DNA of 64,000 nt from Streptomyces echinoruber (GTDB lineage: Bacteria > Actinomycetota > Actinomycetes > Streptomycetales > Streptomycetaceae). This document shows, in pieces, positions 32,969-41,633 of the stretch; the first letter of the stretch is position 1, and each line of letters begins with the position of its first letter. Under the pieces are notes generated by a model that was given only the letters and a program-made list of their open reading frames with translations, had not been told where the DNA came from and did not search any database. The DNA is taken from contig NZ_BMWH01000004.1 of assembly GCF_014651135.1 (NCBI RefSeq), forward strand, positions 248,001 to 312,000, given 5' to 3'. A program made the translations under genes and the position numbers.

Positions 32969-33286
32969 ATGACGAGGATTCCCAGCGCAGTGGTCGCGGC
33001 CGGCGGACTGATCGGCGGGTACGGCGCGGCCCGGTGGACGGGGAAGCGGCAGCTCGGCGGCGCGGTGCTGGCCGCCGCGGGCGCCGCGGCGGCGCAGCAG
33101 TGGCGCCGACGGGCCGGCGGTCCGGCCGCGGGCGCGCTGACGGCGGCGTATCTCGCCGCCTTCGCCGGGTCGCACCCGCTGGCGAAGAAGGTCGGCGCCT
33201 GGCCGTCCGTCCTCGGGGTCGCCGGGGCGGTCGCGCTCGCCTCCTGGGCGGTCGCCGACCGGCGTCGCGCCGACGCCGACGCCTGA
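32969..33286 (+). CDS. small multi-helix membrane protein
   Basis: A 105-residue Ala/Gly-rich protein with about three membrane helices (residues 6-22, 28-48, 75-97) and basic loops. No family assigned. TACGCT (32956-32961) is a -10-like box 7 bp before the ATG, so the message may be leaderless. It is divergent from hsp20. Confidence 0.6.
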   Translation: MTRIPSAVVAAGGLIGGYGAARWTGKRQLGGAVLAAAGAAAAQQWRRRAGGPAAGALTAAYLAAFAGSHPLAKKVGAWPSVLGVAGAVALASWAVADRRRADADA

Positions 33287-33320
33287 TCCCCGCTCGTTGC
33301 GGGTTGCGGCCCCGGTCCCC

Positions 33321-33947
33321 TCACCACCGTCCCGCCGAGAACACCCCCTCCTCCGCCTCCTCCGGGTCCGGCGGGCGCAGGGCCCGGCCCACCGCGCCGC
33401 CGACCAGCACCCCGCCCGCGATCAAGAACGTGAAGAAGCCCCAGGCCAGCGGCCACAGGCCGGTCAGGCCGTCCGGCTCCACGGGCGGGTGGGCACGCAG
33501 GGAGACGTACAGCAGGGCGGACGGCGGCACCGCCACCAGCAGCAGCGGCACGGCGGGGAATCTGTCGCGGTGGCCGAAGTAGGCCGCCAGGAGCAGCAGG
33601 ACCGCGGCGAGGGCGGCGACACCGGCCATGGTCACGGGGCTGGTCTCGTTCACGGCGCCGGGTGCGGCGGCGCGGTTGCGCGGGTCCCAGGGGATGCAGG
33701 CCAGGTAGGCCGCCGCGCTGAGGGCGGCGCCGAGGACGCGCGTGAGCCAGCGCTCCGGCCAGGAGCACCTCCGTAGCGGGCGCAGGAGACGCGGCGGCTT
33801 TCCGGCCGTCTCGGTCCTGGTCGTCCCGGTTCCGGTCGTCCCGGTTCCGGTCGTCTCGGCCGTCCACGCCCCGGCCACCTCGGTTCCGCTCGTCTCGGTT
33901 GTTTCGGTTCCGCTCGTGTCTGTCCCAGTCGTCTCGCTCTCGGTCAT
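33321..33947 (-). CDS. four-helix membrane protein with Thr/Glu-rich N-terminus
   Basis: A 208-residue protein. Residues 1-50 are Thr/Glu/Gly repeats (TETTGT, GTGTTGTGTT), and residues about 65-195 have four hydrophobic helices (LGAALSAAAYLACIPW, MAGVAALAAVLLLLAAYF, AVPLLLVAVPPSALLYV, WGFFTFLIAGGVLVGGAVG). No family recognised and no ribosome site evident. Convergent with the small membrane protein to the left, with a double palindrome about 37 bp upstream of its start. Confidence 0.6.
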   Translation of the reverse strand: MTESETTGTDTSGTETTETSGTEVAGAWTAETTGTGTTGTGTTRTETAGKPPRLLRPLRRCSWPERWLTRVLGAALSAAAYLACIPWDPRNRAAAPGAVNETSPVTMAGVAALAAVLLLLAAYFGHRDRFPAVPLLLVAVPPSALLYVSLRAHPPVEPDGLTGLWPLAWGFFTFLIAGGVLVGGAVGRALRPPDPEEAEEGVFSAGRW

Positions 33948-33983
33948 GCGTACGAGCGTCTCGGGGCGGCCGCGGACGCGACA

Positions 33984-34022
33984 GAGTACGCGTACTCAGA
34001 CGCCTGCTGCGTACGCGTACTC
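33984..34022. promoter_or_regulatory. double palindromic operator GTACGCGTAC
   Basis: GAGTACGCGTACTC (33984-33997) is a perfect 14-bp palindrome. A second copy of its core, GTACGCGTACTC, is at 34011-34022, with centres 25 bp apart. They lie upstream of the minus-strand four-helix membrane protein. A paired symmetric site of this kind is what a dimeric repressor such as a TetR-type protein would bind. Confidence 0.6.
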
Positions 34023-34132
34023 CGTCCCCGTTCCCCGTCGGACGTCCGGCCGCCCGGGCCCGGACGGGTCCGGGCGGGTCCAGGCAGGTCCGGGCAGGAC
34101 ACCCTCCCGGGTTCTCCCGGCTTCTCCCGGGT

Positions 34133-35632
34133 TCAGGCGGTCTTCGGCGCGGTCCGGGAGGTCGCGGCCGTCGGCTTCACGGTCGCCGCGGTCAGCGGTT
34201 TGGCGATGTCCTCCAGGGAGCGCCGCTCGGCCTTGACCGCGAGGGCCGCGGCGACCAGGCCGGCCAGGCACATCAGGGTGGCGCCGATCTGGAAGGCGAG
34301 GACGGTGTCGCCGACCTTGCCGGTGTTGGTGAGGTTGGCGAACAGCAGCGGGCCGCTGATGCCGCCGGCGGCGGTGCCCAGGGCGTAGAAGAAGGCGATG
34401 GACATCGCCCGGGTCTCCATGGGGAAGATCTCGGACACGGTCAGGTAGGCGCTGGAGGCGCCGGCCGAGGCGAAGAACAGCACCGCGCACCAGCAGGCGG
34501 TCAGCGTGCCGGCGCTGAGCGCGCCGCGGTCGAACAGCCAGGCCGTGCCGAACAGCAGCAGGCCCGACAGCAGGTACGTCGAGGAGATCATCACCCGGCG
34601 GCCGACCGTGTCGAAGAGGTGGCCGAGGACCAGCGGGCCGCAGAAGTTGCCGACGGCGATGACGGCGAAGTAGTAGCCGGTGTCGCCGGTGGGCACGTCG
34701 AAGAACTTGGTCAGGATCGCGCCGAAGCCGAAGGTGATGGCGTTGTAGAGGAACGCCTGCCCGATGAAGAGGGCGAAGCCGAGGACGGTGCGCCGGCGGT
34801 AGTCGGCGAAGAGGGTGCGGGCGATCTCCAGGAAGGTGACGTTGCGCCGCTGGTGGATGGTGATCTCCCCGTGGGGGCGGGGCAGCGGCTCGTCCCGGCC
34901 CTCCTGGACCTGCCGTTCGATGGAGGCGACGATCTCCTCGGCCTCCCGGTCCCGGCCGTGGATCAGCAGCCAGCGCGGGCTCTCCGGGACGTGCCGCCGT
35001 ACCAGGAGGATGACCAGGGCGAGGACGGCGCCGAGCGCGAAGGTCAGCCGCCAGCCGACGTCCTTGGGCAGGATGGCGGTGTTCAGCGCGACGATCGACA
35101 GCAGGGAGCCGCCGACGGCGCCGAGCCAGAAGCTGCCGTTGATGACGAGGTCGACGCGCCCGCGGTGGGTGGCGGGGATCAGTTCGTCGATCGCGGAGTT
35201 GATGGCCGCGTACTCGCCGCCGATGCCGAAGCCGGTCAGGAACCGGAAGGCGAGGAACCACCAGGTGTCGAAGGACAGGCCGGTCAGGGCGGTGGCCGCG
35301 AGGTACACCCCGAGGGTGATCATGAAGAGTTTTTTACGGCCCCACCGGTCGGTCAGGCGGCCCCAGAACAGGGCGCCCAGGCAGGCGCCCGCCACGTACA
35401 GGGCCGCGGCGAGACCGGTCACCTCTCCGGAGGAGATGGGCAGGCCGCTGCCGGGTTCCGACAGGCGTCCGGCGATGTTGCCGACGACCGTGACCTCCAG
35501 GCCGTCCAGGATCCACACGGTGCCGAGCCCTATGACGATGGTCCAGTGCCAGCGTGACCACGGAAGGCGGTCCAGACGGGCGGGGATGTCGGTGGTGACG
35601 GTACGGCCGGTGTCGGCCTCGGCGGTGGCCAT
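34133..35632 (-). CDS. MFS transporter (sugar/metabolite porter type)
   Basis: A 499-residue protein with 12 predicted helices. The MFS signature FWGRLTDRWGRKKLFMITLG near residue 90, RFLTGFGIGGEYAAINSAIDELIP near 128, PESPRWLLIHGRDREAEEIV near 215 and the sixth-helix loop are of the sugar-porter/aromatic-acid type, closest by eye to putative metabolite transporters. The cytosolic tail is Ala/Thr-rich. GAGGAGGAGGGAG precedes the ATG. No linked enzyme indicates the substrate. Confidence 0.87.
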   Translation of the reverse strand: MATAEADTGRTVTTDIPARLDRLPWSRWHWTIVIGLGTVWILDGLEVTVVGNIAGRLSEPGSGLPISSGEVTGLAAALYVAGACLGALFWGRLTDRWGRKKLFMITLGVYLAATALTGLSFDTWWFLAFRFLTGFGIGGEYAAINSAIDELIPATHRGRVDLVINGSFWLGAVGGSLLSIVALNTAILPKDVGWRLTFALGAVLALVILLVRRHVPESPRWLLIHGRDREAEEIVASIERQVQEGRDEPLPRPHGEITIHQRRNVTFLEIARTLFADYRRRTVLGFALFIGQAFLYNAITFGFGAILTKFFDVPTGDTGYYFAVIAVGNFCGPLVLGHLFDTVGRRVMISSTYLLSGLLLFGTAWLFDRGALSAGTLTACWCAVLFFASAGASSAYLTVSEIFPMETRAMSIAFFYALGTAAGGISGPLLFANLTNTGKVGDTVLAFQIGATLMCLAGLVAAALAVKAERRSLEDIAKPLTAATVKPTAATSRTAPKTA

Positions 35633-35686
35633 GGGCTCCCTCCTCCTCGAGCGGAACTCCCATCGGGTTCCCGCCGCTTGGCGGTT

Positions 35687-37243
35687 TCACGCGCCCAGCG
35701 CCTGCGACACCGTGTAGATCAGCAGGCCGGCCAGGGAGCCGACGACCGTGCCGTTGATCCGGATGAACTGCAGGTCGCGCCCTATGTGCGCCTCGATCTT
35801 CCGGGTGGTGTGCTCGGCGTCCCAGCCCGCGACGGTGTCGGTGATGAGGGAGGTGACCTCGGTCCGGTAGGTGGTCACCACGTACACGGCGGCGTCCTCC
35901 ACCCAGCGGTCCACCTTGCCCTGGATGCGGGGGTCGGTGGCCATGCGGGTGCCCAGCGAGAGCAGGGAGGCGCGCACGCGCAGCCTGAGTTCGCTGCGTT
36001 CGTCCTCCGCCGCGGAGACGATCATGGCGCGTACGGCGGTCCAGGCGGAGGCGATGAGGTCCTGGACCTCGCCGCGGCCGAGGATCTCGCCCTTGAGGCG
36101 CTCCACGCGCGCCCGGGTGTCGCCGTCGGACTGCAGGTCGGCGGCGAAGTCGGTGAGGAAGCGGTCGAGGGCGCCGCGCGCGGGGTGGCCGGGCATGTCC
36201 CGCATCTCGGTGACGAACCGCAGCAGCTCCTTGTAGACCCGCTCGCCCACCTTGCGGTCCACGAATCTCGGGGTCCAGCCGGGCGCGCCGCCCTGCACGG
36301 CGTCCATCACGGAGTCGCGGTGCAGCACGAGCCAGTCGTGGGCGCGGGCGACGACCAGGTCGACGGCGCGGCGGTGGCCGCCGTCGGCGACGATCTTCTC
36401 CAGCATCGTGCCGATCTTCGGCGCGACCTCCTGGGCCGCGGCGCGCCGGGTGACGGCCTCGCCGACCACCGCCTGCACGTCGGAGTCGCGCAGCACGGTC
36501 AGCGCGCCGCGCAGCGCGGTGGACAGCTCGGCGGTGACCCGGTCGGCGTGCTCGGGCTCGGCGAGCCAGGCGCCGAAGCGGCGGCCGATGCCGACGGCGC
36601 GCAGCCGCTGCCGTACGACGTCGGCGGAGAGGAAGTTCTCGCCGACGAACTCACCCAGCGACACGCCGAGCTGGTCCTTCTTGGTGGGGATGATCGCGGT
36701 GTGCGGGATGGGCAGGCCGAGGGGATGGCGGAAGAGGGCGGTGACGGCGAACCAGTCGGCGAGCGCGCCGACCATGCCGGCCTCGGCGGCCGCGGCGACG
36801 TAGCCCGCCCAGGGGCCGGCGCCCGCGTGCCGGGCCCAGGTGGCCAGGGTGTAGACGACGGCGACGAACAGCAGCAGCCCGGCCGCGGTGAGTTTCATGC
36901 GGCGCACGCCGCGCCGGCGCTCCTCGTCGGCCGGGGTGAACGCCGTCATGGCGCGGACGGCGGCGGGGACCGTCCGCCCGGCCCCCGCGGCGGGTTCGGC
37001 CCCCGCGGCGGGTTCGGCCCCCGCGGCGGGTTCGGTTCCTGCGGGCCCGGTTCCGGTGGGCCCGGTTCCCGCGGCCCCGTTTCCCGCGGGTCCGGTCTCC
37101 GTCGGTCCGGTCTCCGTCGGTCCGGTCCTCGCCGGCCCGGTCCTCGCCGGCCCGGTCCTCGCCGGCCCGGTCCTCGCCGGCCCGGTTTCCGCCGGTCCGG
37201 TTTCCGCCGGCCTGGTGCCCGGTGTCGTGCCGTCCATCCGCAT
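35687..37243 (-). CDS. DUF445 membrane protein
   Basis: A 518-residue protein from ATG 37243 (ATG 37237 is equally possible). The first 90 residues are tandem TGPAR/TGPAE and AAGAEP repeats coded by 15-bp and 18-bp units (36990-37210). From about residue 120 it is a DUF445 (YjiN-like) protein: membrane helix MKLTAAGLLLFVAVVYTLAT, GYVAAAAEAGMVGALADWFAV, then a long helical part (RLKGEILGRGEVQDLI, GDLQFIRINGTVVGSLAG). A C-terminal helix (LAGLLIYTVSQAL) ends it. Function unknown. The repeat-bearing N-terminus is probably disordered and variable. Confidence 0.85.
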   Translation of the reverse strand: MRMDGTTPGTRPAETGPAETGPARTGPARTGPARTGPARTGPTETGPTETGPAGNGAAGTGPTGTGPAGTEPAAGAEPAAGAEPAAGAGRTVPAAVRAMTAFTPADEERRRGVRRMKLTAAGLLLFVAVVYTLATWARHAGAGPWAGYVAAAAEAGMVGALADWFAVTALFRHPLGLPIPHTAIIPTKKDQLGVSLGEFVGENFLSADVVRQRLRAVGIGRRFGAWLAEPEHADRVTAELSTALRGALTVLRDSDVQAVVGEAVTRRAAAQEVAPKIGTMLEKIVADGGHRRAVDLVVARAHDWLVLHRDSVMDAVQGGAPGWTPRFVDRKVGERVYKELLRFVTEMRDMPGHPARGALDRFLTDFAADLQSDGDTRARVERLKGEILGRGEVQDLIASAWTAVRAMIVSAAEDERSELRLRVRASLLSLGTRMATDPRIQGKVDRWVEDAAVYVVTTYRTEVTSLITDTVAGWDAEHTTRKIEAHIGRDLQFIRINGTVVGSLAGLLIYTVSQALGA

Positions 37244-37456
37244 CACCCGTCCGTGATCTCCCGCACACATTGTCCCTTCTGACCGACTCCGGGAACGAAG
37301 CGAGAGTTCCCGGCGTCTATCCGGACCGGGGGAGTCACCTGTCGAACTCCTGTGGCCCCATGGGGGGTCCGTTCACCTCCCCTTCGCCCCATGCCTCATC
37401 ATTGGGGTGATCAACCGGAGCCCCGGGCTCCGTCGCCCGAGGAGTCACACATCCGC

Positions 37457-38788
37457 ATGACCAAGCGTCACGGTTATGCCCTGCTGACCGCGATCATCGC
37501 GCTGATCGTGGTCGTTTCCGCCGCGATATACGTCGGAGTCTCCTCCGACGACGGCCGCCCCGCCGGGCCCCTCGCCACCGGTCGCGTCCCCCGCGACTCC
37601 GCCGCCCCCGCCTCCACCGGCACCTGGGTCGGCGCCTGGGCCACCTCGCCGGCCGCCGCCGAGCCCGGCACGGAGACGACCGGGATGGCGGACCGCTCGA
37701 TCCGCAACGTCGTCCACGCGGGCGTCGGCGGTACGAGTGCCCGCATCACGCTGTCCAATCTCTACGGCTCCGCGCCACTCACCGTCACCCACGCCACGAT
37801 CGCCGTCGCCGCCGCCGGGAACACCCCGGCCGCCGAGCCCGGCACCCTGCGCCGCCTCACCTTCAACGGCACCACCACCGCCGTCGTCCCGGCCGGCGGC
37901 CAGATCGTCAGCGACGCCGTGCGCCTGCGCATCCCCACCGGCGCCGACGTGCTCGTCACGACGTACTCCCCCACCGGCTCCGGGCCGGTCACCTACCACC
38001 CGCACGCCCGGCAGATCTCCTACCTCGCCCGGGGCGACCAGGCCGACGACGTCACCGGCGCCCCCTACACCGAGCAGACGCCCTACTGGCGCTACCTGAC
38101 CGCCCTGGACGTGCTCAGCAACGAGGCCGACGGCACCGTCGTCGCACTCGGCGACTCCCTCACCGACGGCATCACCTCCACCACCGGCGCCAACCACCGC
38201 TGGACCGACGTCCTGGCCGAGCGGCTGCGCGCCGCCGTCGCCGCCGGGCAGGACGCGCCGCGCTACAGCGTCGTCAACGAGGGCATCAGCGGCAACCGCG
38301 TCCTCACCGACGGCCTGGGCCGGCCCGCGGACAACCCCAGCGGCCTGAACCGCTTCACCCGGGACGTGCTGGGCCGCACCAACGTCAAGGTCGTGGTGAT
38401 CGACCTCGGTGTCAACGACATCCTGCGCACCCCCGGCACGGCCGACCCCGACCGGATCGTCGCCGGCCTGCGCACCCTGGTGGCGCACGCCCACGCCCGC
38501 GGGCTGAAGGTGATCGGCGCGACCCTCATGCCGTTCGGCGGCCACCGCGGCTACACCCCGCAGCGCGAGGCCGTGCGGCAGGAGATCAACGTCCGCATCC
38601 GCTCCGGGCGGGTCTACGACGCCGTCGTCGACTTCGACAAGGCGCTGCGCGACCCCTACGCCCCGCAGCGGCTGCGCGCCGACTACGACTCCGGGGACCA
38701 CCTGCACCCCAGCGACGCGGGGTACGCGCGGATGGCGGAGGTGTTCGACCTGCGGGAGCTGAAGGGGTCGGCGCCGGCGGAGCTGTAG
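37457..38788 (+). CDS. SGNH/GDSL-family secreted or membrane-anchored hydrolase
   Basis: A 443-residue protein with an N-terminal signal-anchor (ALLTAIIALIVVVSAAIYVG). An Ig-like domain (about 55-215) leads into the SGNH fold: block I VVALGDSLTDGIT near residue 231 (nucleophile Ser), block II Gly in GISGNRV near 276, block III Asn in IDLGVNDIL near 317, and block V DHLHPSDAGY (catalytic Asp and His) near 415. Such enzymes deacylate polysaccharides or lipids outside the cell. GAGGAG lies about 13 nt before the ATG, slightly long spacing. Confidence 0.88.
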   Translation: MTKRHGYALLTAIIALIVVVSAAIYVGVSSDDGRPAGPLATGRVPRDSAAPASTGTWVGAWATSPAAAEPGTETTGMADRSIRNVVHAGVGGTSARITLSNLYGSAPLTVTHATIAVAAAGNTPAAEPGTLRRLTFNGTTTAVVPAGGQIVSDAVRLRIPTGADVLVTTYSPTGSGPVTYHPHARQISYLARGDQADDVTGAPYTEQTPYWRYLTALDVLSNEADGTVVALGDSLTDGITSTTGANHRWTDVLAERLRAAVAAGQDAPRYSVVNEGISGNRVLTDGLGRPADNPSGLNRFTRDVLGRTNVKVVVIDLGVNDILRTPGTADPDRIVAGLRTLVAHAHARGLKVIGATLMPFGGHRGYTPQREAVRQEINVRIRSGRVYDAVVDFDKALRDPYAPQRLRADYDSGDHLHPSDAGYARMAEVFDLRELKGSAPAEL

Positions 38789-38807
38789 GGCGCGCGGGCA
38801 CGTGCCG

Positions 38808-38828
38808 GGGGGCGGCGGCCCCGCCCCC
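38808..38828. terminator. GC-rich hairpin between convergent genes
   Basis: GGGGGCGG (38808-38815) pairs with CCGCCCCC (38821-38828) with a 5-nt loop, 20 bp after the SGNH gene and 12 bp before the DUF1707 gene's 3' end. Confidence 0.5.
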
Positions 38829-38839
38829 TCCGGTGTCCC

Positions 38840-39556
38840 TCAGCGGCCCTCGGCGTCCGCGTCCCGGCCCCGCAGCTCCCGCCGCTCCGCCCGCCGCTCC
38901 AGCCGCTCCTGGCGCCGCTGCTCCTTCAGCCGCCGCTGCTCCGCCCGCGGCAGCTTGCGCTCCACGCCGACGCCGCCCCAGAAGGCGAACCCGGAGATGA
39001 CGACGCGGGGCGCGCCGGGGTCGCCGGAACCGCCGTCCTCGGGGTGCTCGAAGCCGCCCATCAGGCCGAAGCCGCGCACGACGACCTCGACCCCGGGCGG
39101 CACGACGACCTGCACGCCGCCCATGACGGCGATGCAGGTGATCTCCACCTCGCGGTCGGCGAAGTTCGCCTCGCGCAGGTCCAGCTCGCCGCCGCCCAGG
39201 AAGGCGAAGCAGGTAAAGCGCTTCGGCACGGTCCAGCGGCCCTTGCGCTCGAACCCGGACAGCACGGCGACGGCCCCCGTGGAGGAGCCCTCGCCGTCCA
39301 CGATCCGGCTCGCCCAACTCCCCTGCCCCTCCGGTCCCTTGGTCAGGGACACGACGGGCGCGGTGACCCCGGGGGCGGGCAGGTCGCGGGTGATCGGCGC
39401 GAGGTCGCCGTAGGTGCGGGCCTTGTACGTCGCCTCCAGCCGCTCCTCGAACTCCGCCATGTCCAGCCGGCCCTCCGCCAGGGCCTCGCGCAGGATGTCG
39501 GCGACGCGTTCGCGATCGGCGTCGGAGGCCCGGAGTTCCAGGGCGTCGTCGGTCAT
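38840..39556 (-). CDS. DUF1707 (SHOCT-like) protein with LiaF-like C-terminal domain
   Basis: A 238-residue cytosolic protein. DUF1707 at residues 8-60 (LRASDADRERVADILREALAEGRL, EFEERLEATYKARTYGDL), then a DUF2154/LiaF-like beta domain (about 75-195, GGELDLREANFADREVEITC and GGVQVVVPPGVEVVVRG). The last 45 residues are Arg/Glu coiled coil (RRLKEQRRQERLERRAERRE). LiaF-type proteins participate in cell-envelope stress signalling, but this one lacks membrane helices, so its role is open. Confidence 0.85.
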   Translation of the reverse strand: MTDDALELRASDADRERVADILREALAEGRLDMAEFEERLEATYKARTYGDLAPITRDLPAPGVTAPVVSLTKGPEGQGSWASRIVDGEGSSTGAVAVLSGFERKGRWTVPKRFTCFAFLGGGELDLREANFADREVEITCIAVMGGVQVVVPPGVEVVVRGFGLMGGFEHPEDGGSGDPGAPRVVISGFAFWGGVGVERKLPRAEQRRLKEQRRQERLERRAERRELRGRDADAEGR

Positions 39557-39661
39557 GACAGCAGCCTACGAGCTCACCCGCCGCGCGGCTACGAGACGGC
39601 CCCCCGCACCCGCCCGCCCACGACCCGCCCGGCTACGAGACGGCGCCCCGCACCCGCCCGG

Positions 39662-40756
39662 CTACGGAACGGCGTCCTGCGCCCGCGCGGCCCGCTCGCC
39701 CGGGGCCGCGGGGCCCTTTTCCGCCGGGCCCAGCATGGTGGCGATCACGGCCTCGATGTCCGGCTCCCGCAGCGACAGGTCCACCAGCGGATAGCGGGCC
39801 GCGATCCCTGCCACCAGGGCCGCGGCCGGCTCCCCCGCCGGGAGGGCCAGCCACTGCCGCGGGCCCTCCACCCGCACCACCCGGGCGGGCGGGGCCTGGA
39901 CGGGCGGGAGTTCACGCTCCAGGTCGACGACAAGGACGCGTTCGCCGCCGCCCGCCTCGCGCAGTCCGGCCGTCGAACCGTCGTACACCAGCCGCCCGTG
40001 GTCGATGACCATGACCCGGCCGCACAGCTGCTCGATGTCCTGCAGGTCGTGGGTGGTGAGCAGGACGGTGGTGCCGCGCTCGGCGTTGAGGTCCTTCAGG
40101 AAAGAACGCACCCTGGCCTTGGACAGGACGTCCAGGCCGATGGTCGGCTCGTCGAGGTAGAGCACCGCCGGGTCGTGCAGCAGGGCCGCGGCGATGTCGC
40201 CGCGCATGCGCTGGCCCAGCGACAGTTGCCGCACCGGCACCTCCAGCAGGGGGCCCAGTCCCAGCAGTTCGGTGCAGCGGTCGAGGTTCTCGCGGTAACG
40301 GGCCGCCGGAATGCGGTACATGCGCCGCACCAGCCGGTAGGAGTCGATCAGCGGCAGGTCCCACCACAGCGTGGTGCGCTGCCCGAACACCACGCCGACG
40401 CGGTGCGCCAGGCGGGTGCGTTCGCGGGCCGGGTCGATGCCGGCGACGCGCAGCCGGCCGCCGCTGGGCGTGAGGATGCCGGTGAGCATTTTGACCGTGG
40501 TGGACTTCCCGGCGCCGTTGGGCCCGATGCAGCCGACCATCTCGCCGCGCGCCACGGTGAAGGAGATGCCGTCCACCGCTCGCACCCGCCGCCGCTCCCA
40601 CCGCAGGAACCCGGTCCTGCGGCGGACGTCGAAGACCTTCTCGACGCCGTCCACCTCGATGAAAGGCTCGTTCACGGCGCTCAGCCCCTCCCGCTCCCCC
40701 GGCTCGTTCACGGCGCTCAGCCCCTCCCGCTCCCCCGGCTCACTCGCTTCCCTCAT
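39662..40756 (-). CDS. ABC transporter ATP-binding protein (exporter family)
   Basis: A 364-residue protein. Walker A GCIGPNGAGKSTTVK near residue 77, Q-loop FGQRTTLWWDL near 124, signature LSLGQRMRGDIAAALLHDP near 175, Walker B VLYLDEPTIGLD near 193 and H-loop TTHD near 230. The C-terminal 80 residues form an accessory domain. It forms a set with two ABC-2 permeases upstream, 7 bp away. The start is uncertain: ATG 40756, GTG 40711 and GTG 40675 are all possible, because a 36-bp tandem duplication repeats the ribosome site and start codon (SAVNEP twice). Confidence 0.9.
   Translation of the reverse strand: MREASEPGEREGLSAVNEPGEREGLSAVNEPFIEVDGVEKVFDVRRRTGFLRWERRRVRAVDGISFTVARGEMVGCIGPNGAGKSTTVKMLTGILTPSGGRLRVAGIDPARERTRLAHRVGVVFGQRTTLWWDLPLIDSYRLVRRMYRIPAARYRENLDRCTELLGLGPLLEVPVRQLSLGQRMRGDIAAALLHDPAVLYLDEPTIGLDVLSKARVRSFLKDLNAERGTTVLLTTHDLQDIEQLCGRVMVIDHGRLVYDGSTAGLREAGGGERVLVVDLERELPPVQAPPARVVRVEGPRQWLALPAGEPAAALVAGIAARYPLVDLSLREPDIEAVIATMLGPAEKGPAAPGERAARAQDAVP
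40665..40736 (+). repeat. 36-bp tandem duplication at the ABC ATPase start
   Basis: Two exact copies (40665-40700 and 40701-40736), each containing GGGAGGGG and a GTG on the minus strand, so ribosome site and start codon are both duplicated in frame (12 residues). Confidence 0.9.
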
Positions 40757-40762
40757 CCCCGC

Positions 40763-41617
40763 TCAACTCCCCGTGCTGCGGTACGACTTCAGGCCCGCCC
40801 GCCACGCCGCCCCGGCCAGCACGCAGCAGCCGGCCGCCACCAGCGGCGGGGCGAACGCCGTCCACACCGGCAGGTGCAGCGGATACGGCCGCCCCAGCAC
40901 GTAGCAGGCGGGCAGCCAGTTGACGAAGGCGAGCGGCAGCACGAACGTCACCCCGCGCACCAACTCCCCGGCGAAGACGGTGGGCGGGTACTGCAGCAGC
41001 GTGACACCGCCGTAGGTGAACGCGTTCTGCACCTCGGCCGCGTCCTGCGCCAGGAACTGGAAGGCGGCGCCCGCCACGAACACGGCCGCGAAGATCACCG
41101 CACCGCTGACCACCGCCACCGGCACCAGCAGCAGCCTCGGCCACGTCCAGGCGACGTCCACCTCCGCCAGCGCCCAGCCCAGCACCAGCGCCCCCTGCAT
41201 GCACCGGCCCAGCCGGCGCAGCGCGAAACGGTCGGCGGCCAGCTGTGCCAGCACCGGCGCCGGCCGCACCAGCAGCACGTCCAGCGTGCCGTCGCGCACC
41301 CGCACGCCCAGCCGCTCCACCGAGCCGACGGCGAGATCGCTCAGGCCGAAGGCGAGCACCGACAGCCCGTACAGGAACGCCACCTCCGGCAGCCGGTAGC
41401 CGCCGAGCACGTCCACCCGGGAGAACATCAGCACGATCGCGGCGAAGTCGAGCCCGGCCCCCACGAAGTTCCCGACCAGCGTCATGGCGAAGGAGGCGCG
41501 GTAGGCCATGGTCGACCGCACCCACATCCCCGCGATCAGCCCGTAGACCCGCAGCCCCTGCCCCACGCGCGCCGCCTCACCCACCCTGCACCACCACCCG
41601 CGCGCCGCCTCACCCAC
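40763..41617 (-). CDS. ABC-2 type permease subunit
   Basis: A 284-residue membrane protein with six predicted helices (for example FAMTLVGNFVGAGLDFAAIVLMF, LGWALAEVDV, VVSGAVIFAAVFVAGAAFQF, GVTFVLPLAFVNWLPACYVLG and LVAAGCCVLAGAAW). Helix-loop pattern and length match the ABC2_membrane_6 family, where two permeases and one ATPase export an unknown compound. GTG 41617 overlaps the upstream permease stop; GTG 41584 is the same start in a duplicated 33-bp unit. The true start cannot be settled by eye. Confidence 0.82.
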   Translation of the reverse strand: MGEAARGWWCRVGEAARVGQGLRVYGLIAGMWVRSTMAYRASFAMTLVGNFVGAGLDFAAIVLMFSRVDVLGGYRLPEVAFLYGLSVLAFGLSDLAVGSVERLGVRVRDGTLDVLLVRPAPVLAQLAADRFALRRLGRCMQGALVLGWALAEVDVAWTWPRLLLVPVAVVSGAVIFAAVFVAGAAFQFLAQDAAEVQNAFTYGGVTLLQYPPTVFAGELVRGVTFVLPLAFVNWLPACYVLGRPYPLHLPVWTAFAPPLVAAGCCVLAGAAWRAGLKSYRSTGS

Positions 41618-41633
41618 CCTGCACCACCACCCG
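41568..41633 (+). repeat. 33-bp tandem duplication at the permease boundary
   Basis: Two copies (41568-41600 and 41601-41633) that hold the end of one permease gene and the start of the next, adding 11 residues in frame. Confidence 0.88.
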
